From: Archangiaceae bacterium
Lineage (GTDB): Bacteria > Myxococcota > Myxococcia > Myxococcales > Myxococcaceae
Assembly (NCBI GenBank): GCA_016879935.1
Contig: JAACJQ010000061.1
Location: 1-47,144 of the forward strand
Reading direction: 5' to 3'
Length of the DNA: 47,144 nucleotides
The position numbers and the translations under genes were made by a program. Position 1 is the first letter of the stretch, and the number at the start of each line of letters is the position of its first letter. This document shows, in pieces, positions 30,132-39,091 of this stretch. A model generated the notes under the pieces. That model did no database searches and was not told the origin of the DNA. It saw nothing but the letters and a program-made list of their open reading frames with translations.

Positions 30132-32543
30132 TTACGCGCGTAGCGCCCCACCCAGCCGCCTCGTCACCTCGGCCACGATCTTGTCGTGGGCTTCGGTGAC
30201 TTCGGTGTCGGTGAGCGTCTTCTCGGGCGACCGATAGCGGAGGGCGTAGGCGAGGTTCTTTCGGCCAGCTCCGACCTGATGGCCTGAGTACACGTCGAAC
30301 ACCTGGGCGTCTTCGACGAGCGGGCGACCAACCTCGAGGATCACCTGGCGAACGGCCTCGCTCTGCATCTCGGCCGGCACGACGACGGCGAGATCGCGGA
30401 GCACGGCGGGGAACTTCGAGAGCCCCTTCGCCTGCGGCACGAGCACGGACACCGACTGCAGCGCCTCGACGTTCAGCTGGAACAACACGATGCCTGCGGG
30501 AGCGTCGAGCTTCTTCATGACGCGCGGGTGCAGCTCGCCGAGCGTGCCAAGCACGGTCTGGCCTTTGCGCACGAGCGTCGCCGAGCGTGGGTGGTACCAG
30601 GGCGACTCGAACGACTCGGTGGTGACGCCCTCGATGTGCAGCGCGCGCAGTGTCGACTCCACGATCGCGCGCGCGTCGAAGTAGTCGGCCTCGGCGTCCT
30701 TCGCGGTCCACGTGCGCTGACCGTGACGCATGCCCCACACGACGCCAGCGACCTCGAGCACTTCCTTCGCCACCGGCACCGCGCCCTTCCCGCCCGACTG
30801 GTCGGGCGAATAGCTGCGCGCCCACTCGTAGAACCGCACGCCCTGCGTCTGGTGCCGCGACGCACGAATGACGTTCTGCACGAGAGAGGGGAAGAGCGTG
30901 GTGCGCATCACCGCCTGCTCGACCGAGAGCGGGTTGCCCACGGCGATGGCGCCTTCTCCTGCGCTGAACGCGGCGAGCTCGGCCGGAGAGACGAACGAGT
31001 AGTTCACGACTTCGTCGACGCCCTGCCCTGCCATCGCCCCACGAATGAGCCGCTCGACGCGCATCGCCGGGCGCTCGGGCTCGAGCTCAGACAGGCCGCG
31101 CGGCAGCGCCTCGGGGATCGCGTCGAACCCGCGCACACGGGCGATCTCTTCGACGAGGTCCTCCTCGATGCTCACGTCGACGCGCACCGATGGCACCTCG
31201 AACGTCGCCGTCACGTCGTCACCCGAGAGCTTCTTGAAGCCGAGGCTCGCAAGAATTCGGTGGCAGTCGGCCGCGGGCACGACGACGCCCAGCACGTCAG
31301 CGACCTTCTGCGTGCGAAGCGTGACCTGACGCGCGGGCTTCGGAGCGGGGAACACATCGACACGGCCCTTGAGCACCGTGCCGCCACCGAGTTCGGCGAT
31401 CAGCGCGGCGGTGCGATCGAGCACCTCGGGCACCACGTTGATGTCGGTGCCTCGCTCGAAGCGGTGCGACGACTCCGTGTGAAGCGCGTGCCGTTTCGAC
31501 GAACGACGCACCGTGGTGGGCTGAAACGTCGCGCACTCGAGCAGCACCCGCGTGGTCTTCTCGGTCACTTCACTCGACGCTCCGCCCATGACGCCGGCGA
31601 GCACGAGCGGCGTGTCGCGATCACAGATGAGCAGATCGTCGGCGTGGAGCGCGCGCTCCTTGGCATCGAGCGTCGTGAGCTTCTCGCCGCCCTTCGCCGT
31701 ACGAACGACGATCTGCGCGCCGCCGATGCGATCGAGATCGAACGCGTGAAGCGGCTGGCCGTACTCGAGCAACACGTAGTTCGTGATGTCGACGAGGTTG
31801 TTGATGCCGCGCATGCCGGCCGCCTTGAGGCGATCCTGCATCCACTGCGGAGAAGGCTTCACGGTCACGCCCTCGATCACCCGCGCCGCGTACCGCCAGC
31901 AGCGCTCGGGGTCGTCGATGCGAATGGTGATCTTCGTCGAGGCTTCCGTCGCCGACTCCGCCAGCTTCACCTCGGGCTTCTTCAGCGGCACGTTGAACAG
32001 CGTGGCCACTTCGCGCGCGATGCCCAGGTGCGAGAGCGCGTCGGCGCGGTTCGGCGTGACGTTGACCGTGAAGACCACGTCATCGAGGCCCAGCGCTTCG
32101 GCGATCGGCTGCCCGACCTTCGCGTCAGCGTGGAGGATGAGGAGGCCAGAGCTCTCTTCGGTGATGCCGAGTTCCTTCGAGCTGCAGAGCATGCCGTGGC
32201 TGTCGACGCCTCGCAGCGGCGCCTGCTTGATCTCGACGCCGTTGGGCAGCTTCGTTCCCACCGTCGCGAGCGGCACCTTGTCGCCGACCTTGTAGTTCTT
32301 CGCGCCGCAGACGACCTGCAGCGGAGCGGCTCCGCCGAAGTCGATCTTCGTCACCGACAGCTTGTCGGCGTTCGGGTGTTTCTCGCTCTCGAGAATGCGA
32401 GCGACGACGACGCCCTTCAGCGCCTCGGCGGGCCGCTCGATGCCTTCGATCTCCAGCCCGGCCATGGTGAGCCGGCTGGCGAGTTCATCGACCGACGCGG
32501 GGAGCGCGACGTAGTCCTTGAGCCACTTGAGCGAGATGCGCAT
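30132..32543 (-). CDS. pheT: Phenylalanyl-tRNA synthetase beta subunit
   Basis: 803 aa. MRISLKWLKDYVALPASVDE start; OB/tRNA-binding domain at about 40-150 (ESEKHPNADKLSVTKIDFGG); B3/B4 editing domain at about 205-380; B5 domain at about 400-475; catalytic-like core; C-terminal ferredoxin-like anticodon-binding domain at about 710-803 (FPAVLRDLAVVVPAEMQSEA). Length and order are typical. It forms the alpha2-beta2 enzyme with PheS, whose gene is 30 bp upstream. Confidence 0.98.
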   Translation of the reverse strand: MRISLKWLKDYVALPASVDELASRLTMAGLEIEGIERPAEALKGVVVARILESEKHPNADKLSVTKIDFGGAAPLQVVCGAKNYKVGDKVPLATVGTKLPNGVEIKQAPLRGVDSHGMLCSSKELGITEESSGLLILHADAKVGQPIAEALGLDDVVFTVNVTPNRADALSHLGIAREVATLFNVPLKKPEVKLAESATEASTKITIRIDDPERCWRYAARVIEGVTVKPSPQWMQDRLKAAGMRGINNLVDITNYVLLEYGQPLHAFDLDRIGGAQIVVRTAKGGEKLTTLDAKERALHADDLLICDRDTPLVLAGVMGGASSEVTEKTTRVLLECATFQPTTVRRSSKRHALHTESSHRFERGTDINVVPEVLDRTAALIAELGGGTVLKGRVDVFPAPKPARQVTLRTQKVADVLGVVVPAADCHRILASLGFKKLSGDDVTATFEVPSVRVDVSIEEDLVEEIARVRGFDAIPEALPRGLSELEPERPAMRVERLIRGAMAGQGVDEVVNYSFVSPAELAAFSAGEGAIAVGNPLSVEQAVMRTTLFPSLVQNVIRASRHQTQGVRFYEWARSYSPDQSGGKGAVPVAKEVLEVAGVVWGMRHGQRTWTAKDAEADYFDARAIVESTLRALHIEGVTTESFESPWYHPRSATLVRKGQTVLGTLGELHPRVMKKLDAPAGIVLFQLNVEALQSVSVLVPQAKGLSKFPAVLRDLAVVVPAEMQSEAVRQVILEVGRPLVEDAQVFDVYSGHQVGAGRKNLAYALRYRSPEKTLTDTEVTEAHDKIVAEVTRRLGGALRA

Positions 32544-32573
32544 GAGAAGAGTCCTGGGAAGAAGTGGTGTGGA

Positions 32574-33626
32574 TCAGAACTGCGCGAGGAAGCGCGCGTC
32601 GTTCTCGAACATGGTGCGCAGATCGTCGATGCCGTACCGGAGCATCGCGAGCCGCTCGACGCCCATGCCGAACGCGGAGCCCGTCACCTTCGAAGCGTCG
32701 TAGCCGGCGTGCTTGAACACGTTCGGGTGCACCATGCCGCTGCCGAGCACCTCGAGCCAGCCGGTGTGCTTGCAGACACGGCAGCCCTTGCCGCTGCAGA
32801 AGACGCACGAGACGTCGACCTCGGCCGAGGGCTCGGTGAACGGGAAGAAGCTGGGTCGGAAGCGCGTCTTCGTCGAGGCTCCGAAGAAGGCCTTGGCGAA
32901 CGCGGCGAGCGTGCCCTTGAGCTCGGCGAAGGTGACCTTCTCGTCGACGAGCAGGCCCTCGACCTGGTGGAACATGGGCGTGTGCGTCTGATCGCTGTCC
33001 TTGCGGTACACGCGGCCAGGCATCACACCTCGCAGCGGCGGCTTGTGCGCGAGCATCGTGCGAATTTGCACAGGCGACGTGTGCGTGCGCAGCACGACGG
33101 GGCCGACGCCTTTCGGAAGCCAGGTGGCGTCGACGTAGAACGTGTCCTGCATGTCGCGCGCGGGGTGATCGGCCGGCACGTTGAGGGCTTCGAAGTTGTA
33201 CCAGTCGAGCTCGATCTCGGGCCCCGAGTAGACCTCGAAGCCCAGCCGCGAGAACACGCGCACGATGTCTTCGAGCGTCTGCGAGACGGGGTGACGGCGG
33301 CCGAACTGCGCGGCCCGGCCAGGCAACGTCACGTCGAGCTTCGGGCCCTTGAGCTCTTCTTCCAGCGCGGCGTCTTCGAGGCGGGTCTGCGCGGTGGCGA
33401 GCAGCTGCTCGACCTCGCCCTTCACCTTGTTCGCGATCTCACCGACGGCCTTGCGCTCTTCGGGCGCCAGCTTGCCCATCGACCCGAGCACCGCGGCGAG
33501 CTCGCCCTTCTTTCCGAGGAAGCGGCCTTTCAGCGCCTCGAGCTGCTGTGCGTTCTGGGCATTCGAGATGTCGGTACGAGCAGCCTCGGCCAGCGCCTTC
33601 AAGCGGTCTTGCATGTCGTCGGGCAT
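32574..33626 (-). CDS. pheS: Phenylalanyl-tRNA synthetase alpha subunit
   Basis: 350 aa class II synthetase catalytic subunit. N-terminal coiled coil (residues 1-85), then motif 2 region HTSPVQIRTMLAHKPPLRGV and YRKDSDQTHTPMFHQVEGLL, and motif 3 GSAFGMGVERLAMLRYGIDD. An additional Cys-rich segment VSCVFCSGKGCRVCKHTGWL is as in many bacterial PheS. The ATG at 33624-33626 overlaps the stop of the upstream gene by one base (TAATG); an ATG at 33614 is the alternative. Confidence 0.98.
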   Translation of the reverse strand: MPDDMQDRLKALAEAARTDISNAQNAQQLEALKGRFLGKKGELAAVLGSMGKLAPEERKAVGEIANKVKGEVEQLLATAQTRLEDAALEEELKGPKLDVTLPGRAAQFGRRHPVSQTLEDIVRVFSRLGFEVYSGPEIELDWYNFEALNVPADHPARDMQDTFYVDATWLPKGVGPVVLRTHTSPVQIRTMLAHKPPLRGVMPGRVYRKDSDQTHTPMFHQVEGLLVDEKVTFAELKGTLAAFAKAFFGASTKTRFRPSFFPFTEPSAEVDVSCVFCSGKGCRVCKHTGWLEVLGSGMVHPNVFKHAGYDASKVTGSAFGMGVERLAMLRYGIDDLRTMFENDARFLAQF

Positions 33627-34198
33627 TACCCGAAATGACGCGTCGCCTCTACGGCCACTGACGAGACGTGCATCACACCGAAGAACTCGCGCACCAGCAC
33701 GAACACGCCGACCAGATCGAAGCGCAGGCTCAGATCGAACCGGGGCTGTGAGCTGCCGACGCGAACGTCGGCCTGCACCCGCACCAGCGACATCGCGCCG
33801 AACGAAGCGCTGATGATCGCGCCGTCGACGGCAGGCTGAGAGAGGTTCACCGTCGGCCCCGCGCCCAGCGTCAGCGCCGGCCCGTTCAGCTCGATGAGCG
33901 CCGAGAGAACGGGCTCGAAGGTGACGGCCCGTGCTCCCGAGAAGAGGAGGTTCGCGACGAACTCTCCGCCCCACGCGCGCACCAGCGGTTCACGCACGAG
34001 CGTGACTCCCTCAACGGTCTCGCGACGCGTGGTCTGATCGCGCACCAGCGAAGCCCCGCCGAAGATCACGACAGGCGCTTCGACGGTGGGACTCGAGGTG
34101 TTCGCTCCGACGCCGACGCCGACACCAGCGATGGGACGCGAGCGCGTCTCCGCAAAGGCGAACGCCGGCATCACCAGCATGAGCAACGTCAAACGCAT
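33626..34198 (-). CDS. Exported protein, possible small outer-membrane barrel
   Basis: 190 aa. MRLTLLMLVMPAFAFAETRS is a good signal peptide with cleavage after AFA. The mature part alternates hydrophobic and polar residues with many Val/Gly (GVGVGVGANTSS, FVANLLFSGARAVTFEPVLS, FDLSLRFDLVGVFVLVREFF) and ends in ATRHFG. This resembles a short beta-barrel, though the final residue is not an aromatic as in classic barrels. It sits between rplT and pheS; its stop overlaps the pheS start, so pheS translation may be coupled to it. Function unknown. Confidence 0.7.
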   Translation of the reverse strand: MRLTLLMLVMPAFAFAETRSRPIAGVGVGVGANTSSPTVEAPVVIFGGASLVRDQTTRRETVEGVTLVREPLVRAWGGEFVANLLFSGARAVTFEPVLSALIELNGPALTLGAGPTVNLSQPAVDGAIISASFGAMSLVRVQADVRVGSSQPRFDLSLRFDLVGVFVLVREFFGVMHVSSVAVEATRHFG

Positions 34199-34215
34199 CT
34201 GGCTCCAGAAACGAC

Positions 34216-34250
34216 TCGGGGCCGCCTCTCCAGTGGAGACGCAGCCCCGA
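34216..34250 (-). terminator. Candidate terminator after rplT
   Basis: TCGGGGC (34216-34222) / GCCCCGA (34244-34250) with an inner TCTCC/GGAGA stem forms a long hairpin in the 73 bp between rplT and the exported-protein gene. The following T-run is poor, so it may be partial. Confidence 0.5.
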
Positions 34251-34271
34251 ACGAACCACGAAGACTGAACC

Positions 34272-34616
34272 TCAGGCCTTCGCGAGCGCGGCGACGGCGT
34301 TGAAGCCGGCGGGATCGTGAACCGCGAGGTCCGCGAGGATCTTGCGGTCGATGGCAACCTTCGCCTTGTTGAGGCCGTCGATCAGCCGCGAGTACGAAAG
34401 CCCCGTGAGACGGGCCGCGGCGTTGATGCGAACGATCCACAGGCTGCGGAAGTCGCGCTTCTTGCGAGCACGATCACGCGAGGCGTAGTCGAGCGCGCGC
34501 TCGACGGCCTGGTTCGCGCGCTTGTAGCAGTTCTTGCGGCGGCCCCGGAAACCCTTGGCGAGCTTCAGGATTGAATTGCGGCGACGACGCGCCTTGACGC
34601 CTTTCTTGACGCGCAT
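34272..34616 (-). CDS. rplT: 50S ribosomal protein L20
   Basis: 114 aa. [40 protein letters not shown] and [20 protein letters not shown] are diagnostic. L20 in other bacteria represses its own operon by binding mRNA. It follows rpmI by 3 bp. Confidence 0.98.
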   Translation of the reverse strand: MRVKKGVKARRRRNSILKLAKGFRGRRKNCYKRANQAVERALDYASRDRARKKRDFRSLWIVRINAAARLTGLSYSRLIDGLNKAKVAIDRKILADLAVHDPAGFNAVAALAKA

Positions 34617-34619
34617 GAC

Positions 34620-34829
34620 TCAGTTCGCTCCGTAGGGGAAAAGTTCTTTGACGACCTTCTTCGCGTCCATGTCGCGGAGAAGACCGGTGCCGCGGTTGCG
34701 GCGGCGCTGGTCCATCGACTTGGCGTGGGTGAACAGGTGCTTGCCGAACGCCTTGGCGTGCTTCACCTTGCCAGACTTCTTCACGTGGAGGCGCTTCTTC
34801 GCCCCACTGCGGGTCTTCAACTTGGGCAT
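34620..34829 (-). CDS. rpmI: 50S ribosomal protein L35
   Basis: 69 aa, MPKLKTRSGAKKRLHVKKSG at the start and DMDAKKVVKELFPYGAN at the end. The ATG at 34827-34829 gives the family start. It lies 73 bp after infC and 3 bp before rplT. Confidence 0.97.
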   Translation of the reverse strand: MPKLKTRSGAKKRLHVKKSGKVKHAKAFGKHLFTHAKSMDQRRRNRGTGLLRDMDAKKVVKELFPYGAN

Positions 34830-34902
34830 GACGAGATTCCTTGAACTCCGGAAAAGGACGGCGGCACTACCGCCAACCTCCGAAGCTGTCAACTGGTGAA
34901 GC

Positions 34903-35598
34903 TCAGGCCTTGGGCGGCTCGGCAGACGCAGCGGGAGGAGGCGGCGCGACCATGGGCGCTTCGGCGGCGTCATCAGCGGCGCCAGTGCGCGGAGCAGACG
35001 GCGAGACACCCTTGCGCTCGGCCTTCTCCTTCTCTGACTCGATGAGGGCCTGACGGTGCAGGTCGCGCGCACGCTGAGCGATCTTCGGGTTGGGCCCGAG
35101 GACGATGAACATCGTCTTGCCTTCGAGGCGAACCTGCTGGTCGACGACCGCGATGTCTTTCGTGTCGGTCATCACGTCGTCGAGAATGGCGGTGCCGAGC
35201 TCGCGGTGCGTGATCTCACGGCCACGGAACATGATCGTGATCTTCGCCTTGTTACCTTCTTCGATGAACTCGCGAACGTGGCGGAGCTTGGTCTCGTAGT
35301 CGTGCTCTTCGGTCTTCGGGCGAAGCTTCACTTCCTTCACCTTGACGACGACCTGCTTCTTCTTGGCCTCGTTGGCCTTCTTCTTCTCTTCGTACTTGAA
35401 GCGGCCGTAGTCCATGATCTTGCAGACCGGAGGACGGGCCATCGGGTTGACTTCAACGAGGTTCAAGCCTTCGGCCTGAGCGCGCGCCAGCGCCTGGTCG
35501 GTCGGCATCACGCCGAGCTGTTCACCCTGTGATCCGACGACTCGGACTTCACGGGCTTTGATGCGGCGGTCGGTTCTCTGGTCGCGTGCGGTAGCGAT
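34903..35598 (-). CDS. infC: Translation initiation factor IF-3, probable AUC start
   Basis: 231 aa. The conserved IF-3 N-terminus, RRIKAREVRVVGSQGEQLGV, lies upstream of the first ATG/GTG in frame (35511), so the start must be a rare codon. ATC at 35596-35598 fits: GGAG lies 8 nt upstream and no ATG, GTG or TTG precedes it in frame nearby. E. coli infC uses AUU for autoregulation, and I recall an AUC start for the Myxococcus xanthus IF-3 gene (dsgA). The core CKIMDYGRFKYEEKKK and RGREITHRELG are intact. The C-terminus carries about 45 extra residues rich in Ala/Pro (APMVAPPPPAASAEPPKA). First gene of infC-rpmI-rplT. Confidence 0.92.
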   Translation of the reverse strand: MATARDQRTDRRIKAREVRVVGSQGEQLGVMPTDQALARAQAEGLNLVEVNPMARPPVCKIMDYGRFKYEEKKKANEAKKKQVVVKVKEVKLRPKTEEHDYETKLRHVREFIEEGNKAKITIMFRGREITHRELGTAILDDVMTDTKDIAVVDQQVRLEGKTMFIVLGPNPKIAQRARDLHRQALIESEKEKAERKGVSPSAPRTGAADDAAEAPMVAPPPPAASAEPPKA

Positions 35599-35791
35599 GG
35601 CACTGTCTCCGAAGCAAGTGGGTACGGCGTGACGGCGCGCGCTTCATCAGCGATCGACCCCCCGAAGTCAAGAATGCCCAGCCGTTCCATCTCCTCACAG
35701 CGACTGTTCGCGTGGTGGGTCTTGTCGAAGCGATGAAACAGACTCCATTCTTCGAGTTGTTCGAACACCGGGTACCGGCATCGGGGGCAGT

Positions 35792-36103
35792 ATGGACATC
35801 ACCGACGTGAAGATCTTCCCGGTCGAGGAAGACAAGCTGCGCGCGTACGTCACGATCACCCTCGACGGGTGTTTCGTCGTCAGAGACCTCAAGGTGATCA
35901 GCGGCGCGGCGGGGCTGTTCGTCGCGATGCCGGCGAAGAAACGAAAAGACGGCAGCTACAAAGACATCGCACACCCGCTGAACGCAGAGACACGGGAGCG
36001 CTTCGAGAAGATCGTGCTGGCCGAGTACGAGAAGGTGACGAACTCGATGGTGTCGCCGCGGCCCAGTGCGCCCCCGGTCGAGGCGTACGCCGACCCCGAT
36101 TGA
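35792..36103 (+). CDS. spoVG: SpoVG family protein
   Basis: 103 aa. MDITDVKIFPVEEDKLRAYV, GCFVVRDLKVISGAAGLFVA and MPAKKRKDGSYKDIAHPLNA are the SpoVG signature. In Firmicutes and Borrelia it is a small DNA/RNA-binding regulator. Family members are also found in Myxococcota. The ATG has GGGGGC upstream. It is divergent from infC and 62 bp upstream of prs, an adjacency also seen in Bacillus, where spoVG lies close to prs. Confidence 0.95.
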   Translation: MDITDVKIFPVEEDKLRAYVTITLDGCFVVRDLKVISGAAGLFVAMPAKKRKDGSYKDIAHPLNAETRERFEKIVLAEYEKVTNSMVSPRPSAPPVEAYADPD

Positions 36104-36129
36104 TCCATCGCGTGATCGTCGCGCCCACA

Positions 36130-36158
36130 TTGAAGCCGTCAAAGTGATCGGGTACTCC
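36130..36158 (+). promoter_or_regulatory. Candidate prs promoter
   Basis: TTGAAG (36130-36135), 17-bp spacer and TACTCC (36153-36158); the box ends 7 nt before the prs ATG, which has no Shine-Dalgarno. The -10 is weak, so this is tentative, but the spacing equals that at eno and ihfA. Confidence 0.35.
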
Positions 36159-36165
36159 GCGCGTC

Positions 36166-37119
36166 ATGCCCGTCAGTCACGACTTCAAGGTCTTCTCCGG
36201 TAACTCGAACCGTGCCCTGGCCGATCGCATCTGCGAGTACCTCAAGCGCCCGCTCTCGAAGTGCGACGTGAACCGCTTCAGCGACGGCGAGATTCAGGTC
36301 GAGATCGGCGAGAACGTTCGCGGCTTCGACTCCTTCGTGATCCAGTCGACCTGCCCGCCGGTGAACGATCACATCATGGAGCTGCTGATCATGTGCGACG
36401 CGCTCAAGCGCGCGAGCGCGGCGTCGATCACGGCGGTGGTGCCCTACTACGGGTACGCGAGGCAGGACCGGAAGGTGGCGGCGCGCACGCCCATCACCGC
36501 GAAGCTGGTCGCCGATCTCTTCGAGACGGCCGGCGTGACGCGCGTGGTGTCGATGGACATGCACGCGGGGCAGATTCAGGGGTTCTTCAACATTCCCACC
36601 GATCACCTCTACGCCTCGCCGGTCTTCCTCGACGATCTGCGCAAGAAGTTCCCCAACACCGACGAGTTGGTGATCGTGTCGCCCGACGCGGGTGGCGTCG
36701 AGCGGGCGCGCGCGTACTCGAAGCGCCTGAACTGCCCCCTCGCCATCATCGACAAGCGGCGCCCGCGCCCGAACGCGTCTGAGGTGATGAACCTCATCGG
36801 CGACGTGAAGGGCCGCGACGCGATCATCGTCGACGACATCATCGACACGGGCGGCACGCTCACCCAGGGCGCTGCGGCGCTCCGTGAGAAGGGCGCCCGC
36901 CGCGTCTACGCGTACATCGTGCACCCGATTCTCTCGGGGCCGGCGATCTCGCGCGTGAACGAGTCGGCGCTCGAAGAGCTCGTGGTGGCCGACACGGTGC
37001 CGCTGTCGAAGTCGGCGCAGTCGTGCTCGAAGATTCGCGCGGTCGGTTCGGAGCGCCTCTTCGGCGAGGCCATCGCCCGCATCTATCGCGCCGAGTCGCT
37101 GTCGAGCCTCTTCGTCTGA
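36166..37119 (+). CDS. prs: Ribose-phosphate pyrophosphokinase
   Basis: 317 aa; makes PRPP from ribose 5-phosphate and ATP. FSDGEIQVEIGENVRGFDSF, YGYARQDRKVAARTPITAKL and the PRPP-binding loop IIVDDIIDTGGTLTQGAAAL are intact; length is standard. Its stop overlaps the frame of a lipoprotein-like gene that follows (CTGA). Confidence 0.98.
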   Translation: MPVSHDFKVFSGNSNRALADRICEYLKRPLSKCDVNRFSDGEIQVEIGENVRGFDSFVIQSTCPPVNDHIMELLIMCDALKRASAASITAVVPYYGYARQDRKVAARTPITAKLVADLFETAGVTRVVSMDMHAGQIQGFFNIPTDHLYASPVFLDDLRKKFPNTDELVIVSPDAGGVERARAYSKRLNCPLAIIDKRRPRPNASEVMNLIGDVKGRDAIIVDDIIDTGGTLTQGAAALREKGARRVYAYIVHPILSGPAISRVNESALEELVVADTVPLSKSAQSCSKIRAVGSERLFGEAIARIYRAESLSSLFV

Positions 37120-37460
37120 GAGCGCTGCTGCCACTGCTGGTGGTGCTCGCCTGTGTGCCGAAGCGCGAGACGGCATGGGCGTACGCGAAGAGCGGCACCT
37201 GCACCCAACCGGCGATGCCCGTCGAGGCGATTCCCGACGACCTTCGGGCGTGCCGTGTCGACAGCGAGTGCCTCAAGGCCGCGACCGACGGGTGTTGCTC
37301 CCATCACGTGGGAGCCGTGCGCGCCGACTTCCTCGGGTGCGTCCTGCCCGCGACCGGAGGCGTGAACTGCGATCAGGTGTGCGATCGCGTCTCGGTCACG
37401 CCACCCAACGCGCTCACGCTCTCCGCCGTCTGCGTCAAGGGGCGCTGCGAGCTTCGCTGA
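37116..37460 (+). CDS. Cys-rich lipoprotein, start uncertain
   Basis: About 114 aa. LRALLPLLVVLACVPKRE is a lipoprotein signal with lipobox VLAC. The mature part has eight or more Cys in a pattern like C-x2-D-x2-C...DGCCS...NC-x2-VC...C-x2-GRC, a module common in exported bacterial proteins. No ATG, GTG or TTG stands right before the signal: the nearest in-frame GTG (37023) would overlap prs by 97 bp. A CTG at 37116 overlapping the prs stop (CTGA) would be an economical start but is non-canonical. Function unknown. Confidence 0.6.
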   Translation: MRALLPLLVVLACVPKRETAWAYAKSGTCTQPAMPVEAIPDDLRACRVDSECLKAATDGCCSHHVGAVRADFLGCVLPATGGVNCDQVCDRVSVTPPNALTLSAVCVKGRCELR

Positions 37461-37500
37461 CGGGCTTCCACTCGGGGTGCTCCTCGGTGAAGGTCACGCC

Positions 37501-39015
37501 ATGCGACTGCTGCTGACGAGCCTCGTGCTCTGACTCTCGTGCGCGCCTGCGCCGAAGCCGTTCCCCGATGGTTTTCTGTTCGGTGCGTCGATCGCCGGCT
37601 TTCAAGTCGACATGGGCTGCCCCACCCTGCCCGCCGAGCAATGTGAAGATCGCCGGAGCGACTGGTACCAGCTGATCAGGGGGAAGGCGCAGGTCAGCCC
37701 AGCCGTGGCGTCGAACTTCACGTGGGATCCCCCGTCGTCGGGCCCTGGCCACTGGGAGCTGTACGAGCAGGACTTCGTCCGCGCGAAGGACGAGCTGGGC
37801 CTGTCGGGCATGCGGCTGTCACTCGAGTGGAGCCGAATCTTCCCCAACGCGACCGACGGCCTCGAGGGCGCGCAGCTCGCGGCCGCTGCGAACGCCGACG
37901 CGATCGCGCGCTACCACGCGATGTTCGCGTCGCTCAAAGCGAAGGGCATCACGCCGCTGGTGACGCTCAACCACTACACGTTGCCGGTGTGGATTCACGA
38001 CGGCCTCGCCTGCCACCAGAACCTGAGCACGTGCACGAACCGCGGCTGGCTCGACAAGGAGCGCCTGCACCGCGAGATCGCGAAGTACGCCGGCTTCGTC
38101 GCGAAGGAGTTCGGCGGCGAGGTCGATCTCTGGGCGACGCTCAACGAGCCGTTCGCCGTCGTCATCCCCGGCTACCTGCAGCCGGGGAAGGATCGCGTGA
38201 ACCCTCCGGCGGTGTCGCTGAAGTTCGAGGAGGCGCGAACGGTTGCCATCGCGATGATCGAAGGCCACGCGCGCATGTACGACGCGGTGAAGCAGAACGA
38301 TCTCGCCGACGCTGACGGCAACGGGAAGGCGGCCGAGATCGGCATCGTGTACCCGATCGCGCCGGCGCTGCCGAAGAACCCCGAGAGCGCGCTCGACAAA
38401 CGCGGCGCCGAGAACGTCTTCTATTTGAACAACCAGCTCTTCCTCGACGGCGTCATCAACGGAACGATGGACGCGAACATCGACGGCAAGCCCGACGGCC
38501 CGCCGCGCGACGATCTCGTGGGCCGCTGTGACTGGCTCGGCATCAACTACTACTCCCGCGCCAAGGTGGTGGGCACCGAGGCTCCGAGCTTTCCGCAGTT
38601 CTCGGTGCTGTCGACGTTCGACCCGTTCTCGCTCGAGCTGTGGGACGACACGCCGCAGGGCATCTTCGACGCGATCACCTGGGCGAAGGGCCGCTACGGC
38701 AAGCCGATCTACATCACCGAGACCGGCACCGACGCCGCGCCCGACGCCGAGCGAACCGCGAGCTGGCTCGTGCGCTACCTCGCGATGACGCAGAAGGCGA
38801 TTCACGCGGGCGCCGACGTGCGCGGGTTCTTCTTCTGGTCGCTGCTCGACAACTACGAGTGGAACCACGGCATGGCGATGAAGTTCGGGCTGTACGCGAT
38901 CGGCACCGACGCCCAGAAGACGCGCACGCCCCGCTCCGCCGTCAACGCGTACCAGCAGATCACGAAGGTGAAGGACCTGCCTGCAGCGCTGAAGAAGCAG
39001 TACGGCGCGGAGTAA
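37501..39015 (+). pseudogene. GH1 beta-glucosidase lipoprotein interrupted by in-frame TGA
   Basis: Reading from ATG 37501: ten residues of a signal peptide (MRLLLTSLVL), then TGA (37531-37533), then LSCAPAPKPFPDGFLFGASI in the same frame and a full GH1 domain to 39015. The TGA replaces the -3 residue of a lipobox (x-L-S-C). Downstream the enzyme looks intact: GMRLSLEWSRIFP, acid/base Glu in TLNEPF, nucleophile Glu in YITETG, and FFFWSLLDNYEWNHG. The next ATG (37612) would skip the first beta-strand FGASIAGFQVD, including the sugar-binding Gln, and the signal. No ATG, GTG or TTG lies between. So the gene is disabled or truncated, is read through, or has a base error. A GAAGG sequence stands before ATG 37501, as expected of the true start. 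Confidence 0.8.
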
Positions 39016-39091
39016 CGCTCAGCTGAAGCCCTGAAGCTCCTTGTCGCCCCATCGCGGCGAATGGCGACTCGTGTTCAGAGAACTGCACCGA

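Noticed and set aside
30528-33638. 1036-codon plus-strand frame opposite pheS and pheT
   Set aside because: Pure antisense shadow: the minus strand encodes complete PheS and PheT; high GC3 removes stops on the opposite strand.
37501-37533. TGA as selenocysteine codon in the beta-glucosidase
   Set aside because: The position is within a signal peptide next to the lipobox; selenocysteine there makes no sense and no SECIS-like hairpin is evident after it.
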